In this document: piece after piece, positions 59,204 through 64,000 of the stretch | Layout of the letters: every line of letters starts with the position of its first letter | Numbering within the stretch: position 1 is the first letter of the stretch | Program-made: the position numbers and the translations under genes | The notes under the pieces: generated by a model | Database searches by the model: none | What the model was told of the DNA's origin: nothing | Seen by the model: the letters and a program-made list of their open reading frames with translations, nothing else | Assembly: GCF_003201835.2 (NCBI RefSeq) | Contig: NZ_CP029289.2 | Location: 1,992,501 to 2,056,500, forward strand | Origin: Acidianus brierleyi | GTDB lineage: Archaea; Thermoproteota; Thermoprotei_A; Sulfolobales; Sulfolobaceae | Reading direction: 5' to 3' | Length of the DNA stretch: 64,000 nt

Positions 59204-60301
59204 TTGGTAAATGAAAAAGTTCTCGTGATTGGATCTGGTCCAGCAGGTCTTTCAGCTACAAAGGAATTAACAAATATGGGAGTTGACGTAGTATTAGTAG
59301 AGAAAGAATCGTATCTTGGAGGAACACCTAAAAAATTAAAATATAGTCTCCTATTTCCAGAACTTAGACCAGCCTCAGAAGTTTTAGATCCTATGATAAA
59401 GACTGTTCAAGAAAGCAAAATAAAGACTTACATGGAAAGCATAGTTGATGGAGTAAAGCAGGAAGACAAAGGCTTTACAGTTTCAATAAAAGATAAAACA
59501 GGAAAGATAACATCAGAAAAAGTTAACGCTATAATAGCCGCATCTGGTTTTGAACATTTTGATTCTAGAAGAAAATATGAATATGGTTATGGTATAGTTC
59601 CTAATATATATCAAATTTCAGATATAGAAAGGATGCTTTCAGAAAACAAACTTGTAACTACAAAAGGAACTCCACCTAAAAGAGTAGCTATATTACTCTG
59701 TGTAGGTTCAAGGGATGCAACAGTAGGGAATACATACTGTTCTAGAGTATGTTGTGCAGTATCAGTAAAGCAAGCTATGGAAATAAAGGAAAGAATACCA
59801 GATGCAGTAGTTCATATTTACTACATGGATATAAGGACATATGGTTTAATGGAAGATAAGCTATATTGGAAATCACAGTTAGAGTACAGAGTAGGTTACA
59901 TAAGGGGTAGAATTTCAGAGTTTATGAGAGGACCAAACGATACTGTAATAATAAAGGGAGAAGATACTATGAATTTGAATAGAGCCCTAGTAGTTCCATA
60001 CGATATGGTTATCTTAGCTAACGGAATGGAATTAGGTTTAGGATCAAAACAAGTAGCTAAAGCTTTAGGCCTAGAATTCGAGGAACATGGATTTATAAAA
60101 CCATTAGACCCAGACAGATTACCAGTACAATCCACTAAGAAAGGAATATTCTTAGCTGGAGCATTAACTGGTCCTAAAACAATTTCTGATTCTATAACAG
60201 AAGGTTCTGCAGCAGCTATGAAAGCATATGAATACGTAACAAAGGGTATCTGGGAAGACTCAGATTTCGCCAAGAGAAAAATTGAGGTGGCACAACATTA
60301 G
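59204..60301 (+). CDS. hdrA: sHdr complex subunit HdrA
   Basis: 365 residues from TTG with AGGTGA 10 bp before. FAD-binding VIGSGPAGLSATKEL, then the HdrA cluster motif CVGSRDATVGNTYCSRVCC and a C-terminal NGMELGLGSKQ and GIFLAGALTGPKTISDSITEG flavin domain. It is shorter than methanogen HdrA, lacking the inserted ferredoxin domains, as in all sHdr. The flavin passes electrons to an unidentified acceptor. Confidence 0.93.
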   Translation: MVNEKVLVIGSGPAGLSATKELTNMGVDVVLVEKESYLGGTPKKLKYSLLFPELRPASEVLDPMIKTVQESKIKTYMESIVDGVKQEDKGFTVSIKDKTGKITSEKVNAIIAASGFEHFDSRRKYEYGYGIVPNIYQISDIERMLSENKLVTTKGTPPKRVAILLCVGSRDATVGNTYCSRVCCAVSVKQAMEIKERIPDAVVHIYYMDIRTYGLMEDKLYWKSQLEYRVGYIRGRISEFMRGPNDTVIIKGEDTMNLNRALVVPYDMVILANGMELGLGSKQVAKALGLEFEEHGFIKPLDPDRLPVQSTKKGIFLAGALTGPKTISDSITEGSAAAMKAYEYVTKGIWEDSDFAKRKIEVAQH

Positions 60302-61020
60302 CCTTAGTTTTTTGAATATTGACTATGTTAGGGAAATTTATAATGCTATGTTAGAGGTAGATGTAAATAACACTGTTTCTGGAGACGCAAAAAAGTCTCT
60401 AGAAACAATCCTTCAGGCTATGAAAATTAAATCGGAAGAATTGAGAAAATTAGATATAAAAACAGAGTCAGACGTTAGAAAGGTATTTGATTCAGTTTTT
60501 TATGCTAAAAAACATTATACTGACGTTATATCAAAAACTCCTTTGCCACAAATTAGTCAAGCATTTAACGAACTTAAAGATGATAACAAGAGCTATAATG
60601 AGAGGGTTTCGTCTTTCCTTTCCAAAGTTAATGGAGGAGAAAGAGAAGACATAGAAGACATGGCTAAAGAAATAATACATTTCTTAGAACCAGAGAAGTA
60701 TCCATTATGGACTAGATGGATATGGAATAAGAAAAGAAATTCTGGATCAATAAATTATGTATTAAAAGACGAAGTAAAAATAAATGGCGAGGAAGATTTT
60801 TGGACATCAATAGACGAATTAAAGAAAGTTTTAGATATATTTGGTCTTCACTCAGATAATTATTATGTTACATCTGTTTTTTTGGTTTATTCATACGTAA
60901 GATATTTAGATTACACTACACATCTCGCGGTAGATAAGAAAGCCGCGGGATTAATTCCAACTCATTTAACTACTACGGCCCTTGTTTTGGGCCTTAAACC
61001 ATATCTTAAGGTGATCAAAC

Positions 61021-61040
<20 letters not shown>
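60297..61040 (+). CDS. unknown protein conserved in the sHdr operon
   Basis: About 247 residues, helical, no cysteine. It lies between hdrA and hdrC2, the place of the conserved hypothetical gene of archaeal sHdr operons. The start is unusual: GAGGTGG (60284-60290) lies 6 nt before an in-frame ATT (60297); TTG at 60282 lies inside that site and TTG at 60312 is too far. Sequence features such as FLEPEKYPLWTRWIW and STPLPQISQAF-like KTPLPQISQAF give no function; it may be a structural or assembly subunit. Confidence 0.8.
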
Positions 61041-61709
<669 letters not shown>

Positions 61710-61713
<4 letters not shown>

Positions 61714-62618
61714 GCACATATGGTAAAGTAGCGTTCTATCCAGGCTGCGCATTAGATGGACTAGGCAAAGGATACGAAGTATCATTAAAATTAGTAGCTC
61801 AAGATCTAGGGTTAGAATACGAAAAAATTGAAGATTATAACTGTTGTGGAGCGTTAGAAGTTAAGAACGTAAATACTATGGCTGGACTCTTACTTCCTGC
61901 TAGAAATCTATCATTAGCTAGAAATATGGGAGCTAATGCTATAATGTCAGCTTGTCCAGGATGTCATTACTCATTATCTAGAACTCAATACTTTATGACA
62001 AGATATCCTAAATTAGCAGCTAAAGTTAATGCATACTTAGAAAAAATGGGAGAAAAATCTTACGATAATCAATTATTAATGATTCATGCTGTAGAATTCT
62101 TCTACAACACAGTAGGCCCAGAAGGAATAAAATCTAGAGTTAAGAGACCACTAGAAGGACTTAAAGTAGCTCCATATTACGGTTGTCTATATACAAGGCC
62201 CAAAGCATATACTCTTACTGGCTACATGAAGCTAAAAGACGATCCAGAGAGACCAATATTTATGGATGAGCTATTGAAAGCTTTAGGTGCTGAAGTGGTT
62301 CCATTTGAAGCTAAAACCATGTGTTGTGGAGGCCCGCATGTATATTCTGACGCTCCAACGTCAATTCATTTAGAAGCCAGAATATTAAAGGAGGCTAAGA
62401 GAAATGGTGCAGAAGTATTAGTTACTGATTGCCCACTAGGACACGTAGCTATAGAGACTAATATGAATAAAATTGCAGAAAAATATGGTGAAGAATTAAG
62501 GATGCCGTTAGCATACTTTACACAGCTAATGGCATTTGCATTTGGTCACAGTCCTGATGAAGCACTACTAACTGCTAACCTAACTAATCCAATGTCTGTA
62601 CTCAAAAGATATTTATAA
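61710..62618 (+). CDS. hdrB2: sHdr complex subunit HdrB2
   Basis: 302 residues with two CCG domains. The first is complete (FYPGCALDG, NCCGALEV, SACPGCHYS); the second has YYGCLYTRP and MCCGGPH followed by TDCPLGH, where the final Cys of CxxC is His. This pattern, with the first site classical, is typical of sHdrB2. It would hold at least one non-cubane [4Fe-4S] centre. Last gene of the core operon, 21 bp before DUF202. Confidence 0.94.
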
Positions 62619-62639
62619 ATAATATAACCTTTTTTTATT

Positions 62640-62972
62640 ATGACTTCTCCATCAGACCATTTCGCTAATGAAAGAACGTTTTTAGCTTGGGTAAGAACTG
62701 GTATAGCATTAATAGGTTTTGGTTTTGTAATAGCAAAGTTTGCTTTGTTTTTAGAAATTCTTAAAGGTGAGAAATCTATTGGTGGATCAGTAGCATATGG
62801 TGAAGTAATGATAATTTTAGGGGGAGGCGTAATAGCTTATGGGATCTATAATTATTTGAGAAACGAGAAGGATCTATTTAAGAACACTTATACTCCTAAA
62901 ACTACTGAAAACGCTATGTTTGCACTAGCAGTTCTGCTTATATCTATAGTTTTAGCGCTGTTAATCATTTAG
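62640..62972 (+). CDS. DUF202 membrane protein
   Basis: 110 residues, three membrane segments (about 18-40, 50-68, 88-110). The opening DHFANERTFLAWVRTGIALIG is the DUF202 (YidH-like) signature. Function in the family is unknown. It is in line with the sHdr operon and ends overlapping the convergent exchanger gene by 8 bp. Confidence 0.85.
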   Translation: MTSPSDHFANERTFLAWVRTGIALIGFGFVIAKFALFLEILKGEKSIGGSVAYGEVMIILGGGVIAYGIYNYLRNEKDLFKNTYTPKTTENAMFALAVLLISIVLALLII

Positions 62973-63891
62973 TAAATATAAAGGAAACATATATCATAAA
63001 GAAGTATAATATCATTAGGAAAGTAGACTCTTTAGCTCCTAATTTTCCATCTAGTAACGTTACTAGTCCTATTATATTGGCTATAAAGGCAGCTATAATT
63101 TCTGGTAATGTAGTATTAAGATTAAAACTGGAAAAAAGGCCAATTAAACCAAGGAGAACAGTTGCGTTCTCTATTTTACTTCCTATAAAACTTACAATGG
63201 CTAGAGATCCTCCTTCAGAATTAGCGAAAGTTAAGCGTAAAGCAGAAATTTTCTCTTCTAATTCACTCGCTATTGGAGTTATTACTAGAGCTAACCAAGC
63301 TGGAGAGATTCCAAAATCTTTTGCAGTTACATAAAGGTAATTTACAAAAAAACCAGAAAGCGTTACTATTATTATGGCTCCTATACTTAAATACGTTAAT
63401 GCTTTTTTCATATTTATTTTATCAATTTCTCTATTTTCTCTCTTATTTAATCTATAGAAGATATAGTATATATAAATGAAAAATAACGGTATAGCAGTTA
63501 TTATATTCAATTTCCCATAAACTATTATCAATGCCATACTTATTGTTGTTAAAATTAGAAATCTATTTTCAACTTTATAATCTCCTTTCATTCTAAGTTT
63601 AGATTTCCATTTAAAGAAGTAGGCTAGACCTATTAATCCTATTCCAAATGTAAATAATACGACGTTACCTCCTATTGCTGATCCTAGAGCTACTGAATAT
63701 TTCTTATCTATTATTGCGACAATAACAAATATGGTTTCAGGCAGTGACGTTAGAAACCCTAAAACTAAGCCCCCTGCTATTCCTTGGCTTAAACCTTTCT
63801 CTAATTCTTCAGTTCCTCTAGCTAAAGACTCCGAAGCAAAGCCTAACGCAATTATTATAGCTGTTAGTACGCTTAGTGTATAAAAATCCAT
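62965..63891 (-). CDS. sodium/calcium-exchanger-family cation antiporter
   Basis: 308 residues, ten membrane segments in two inverted halves. The alpha repeats are visible: FLTSLPETIFVIVAI with ALGSAIGGNVVLFTFG in the first and ITPIASELEEKISALRL with SFIGSKIENATVLLGL in the second; the acidic residue of each repeat (Glu in LPETIF and SELEEK) is the ion site. It exchanges Ca2+ or another cation across the plasma membrane. Not obviously linked to sulfur oxidation. Confidence 0.88.
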   Translation of the reverse strand: MDFYTLSVLTAIIIALGFASESLARGTEELEKGLSQGIAGGLVLGFLTSLPETIFVIVAIIDKKYSVALGSAIGGNVVLFTFGIGLIGLAYFFKWKSKLRMKGDYKVENRFLILTTISMALIIVYGKLNIITAIPLFFIYIYYIFYRLNKRENREIDKINMKKALTYLSIGAIIIVTLSGFFVNYLYVTAKDFGISPAWLALVITPIASELEEKISALRLTFANSEGGSLAIVSFIGSKIENATVLLGLIGLFSSFNLNTTLPEIIAAFIANIIGLVTLLDGKLGAKESTFLMILYFFMIYVSFIFTK

Positions 63892-64000
63892 TAATTTTAT
63901 CTTTAAAGATATTCCCTTTATACTTGTCTATAATATGTTATAGTATAAATATAACTCAGTTACTGTAAGGAAAGTTATAAAAACGAAGGCAAAAAATACT

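Overview
The window is a stretch of chromosome from a thermoacidophilic archaeon of the order Sulfolobales. It is AT-rich throughout, has a 23S rRNA gene with no 5S gene behind it, and carries tRNA genes with short introns next to the anticodon and no encoded CCA end. It also carries archaeal replication and translation genes (PCNA2-type clamp, PriS, GINS, aIF2-alpha, L44e, S27e, Nop10), an AglB oligosaccharyltransferase and the full sulfur-oxidation Hdr-like (sHdr) gene set. Low GC and the sHdr locus favour an Acidianus- or Sulfurisphaera-like genus, but I cannot fix the genus from sequence alone.

Layout. 1-800 is the 3' part of 23S rRNA. 1-9.6 kb is mixed: an HxlR regulator, a CDGSH protein, a twice-frameshifted FAD oxidase pseudogene, an inosine/xanthosine triphosphatase, a membrane protein, a ferritin-encapsulin fusion behind a long AT-rich upstream region with three evenly spaced palindromes, a HAD hydrolase, an MFS transporter and a TatD hydrolase. 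9.6-13.7 kb is a trehalose-type sugar module (GT4 glycosyltransferase, GH15 hydrolase, unknown partner). 14.2-17 kb holds a MinD-like ATPase, arginine deiminase and an orphan DsrE. It ends at tRNA-Ala, where the N-terminal fragment of an SSV-type integrase marks an old or current integration site, followed by a probable C/D-box sRNA. 17-21.5 kb holds the Amt transporter, tRNA-Ile, AglB and Nop10.

21.8-25.3 kb is a replication/translation operon read leftward: PCNA2, PriS, Gins15, L44e, S27e, aIF2-alpha. 25.3-32.3 kb is RNA and nucleotide metabolism: GPN GTPase, PRPP synthase, Trm-G10 methylase, RNase Z, two UPF families, ThpR, CCA enzyme and a small kinase. 32.5-46.7 kb is housekeeping: tRNA-Pro, a tungstate/molybdate-type ABC permease and binding protein, SDR, tRNA-Thr, NDP-sugar transferase, Ogt, editing-less ThrRS, Agl24-like glycosyltransferase, EndoIII-like protein, SucCD, MTA phosphorylase, an HD phosphohydrolase and two mevalonate-pathway enzymes.

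46.7-64 kb leads into the sulfur locus. Small regulators and a QueC-like protein come first. Then follow two paralogous cysteine-bearing winged-helix regulators around a YHS protein and a TusA, a histone-deacetylase-like enzyme, and a DUF1641 protein with an internal 131-bp exact duplication. A leftward operon dsrE3A-lpd-unknown-thioredoxin-like is transcribed away from a rightward series dsrE2B-tusA-hdrC1-hdrB1-hdrA-unknown-hdrC2-hdrB2, with DUF202 and a cation exchanger behind. Together these would mobilise sulfane sulfur onto DsrE3A and TusA carriers and deliver it to the cytoplasmic Hdr-like complex for oxidation. The leftward operon offers a plausible thiol/disulfide recycling branch.
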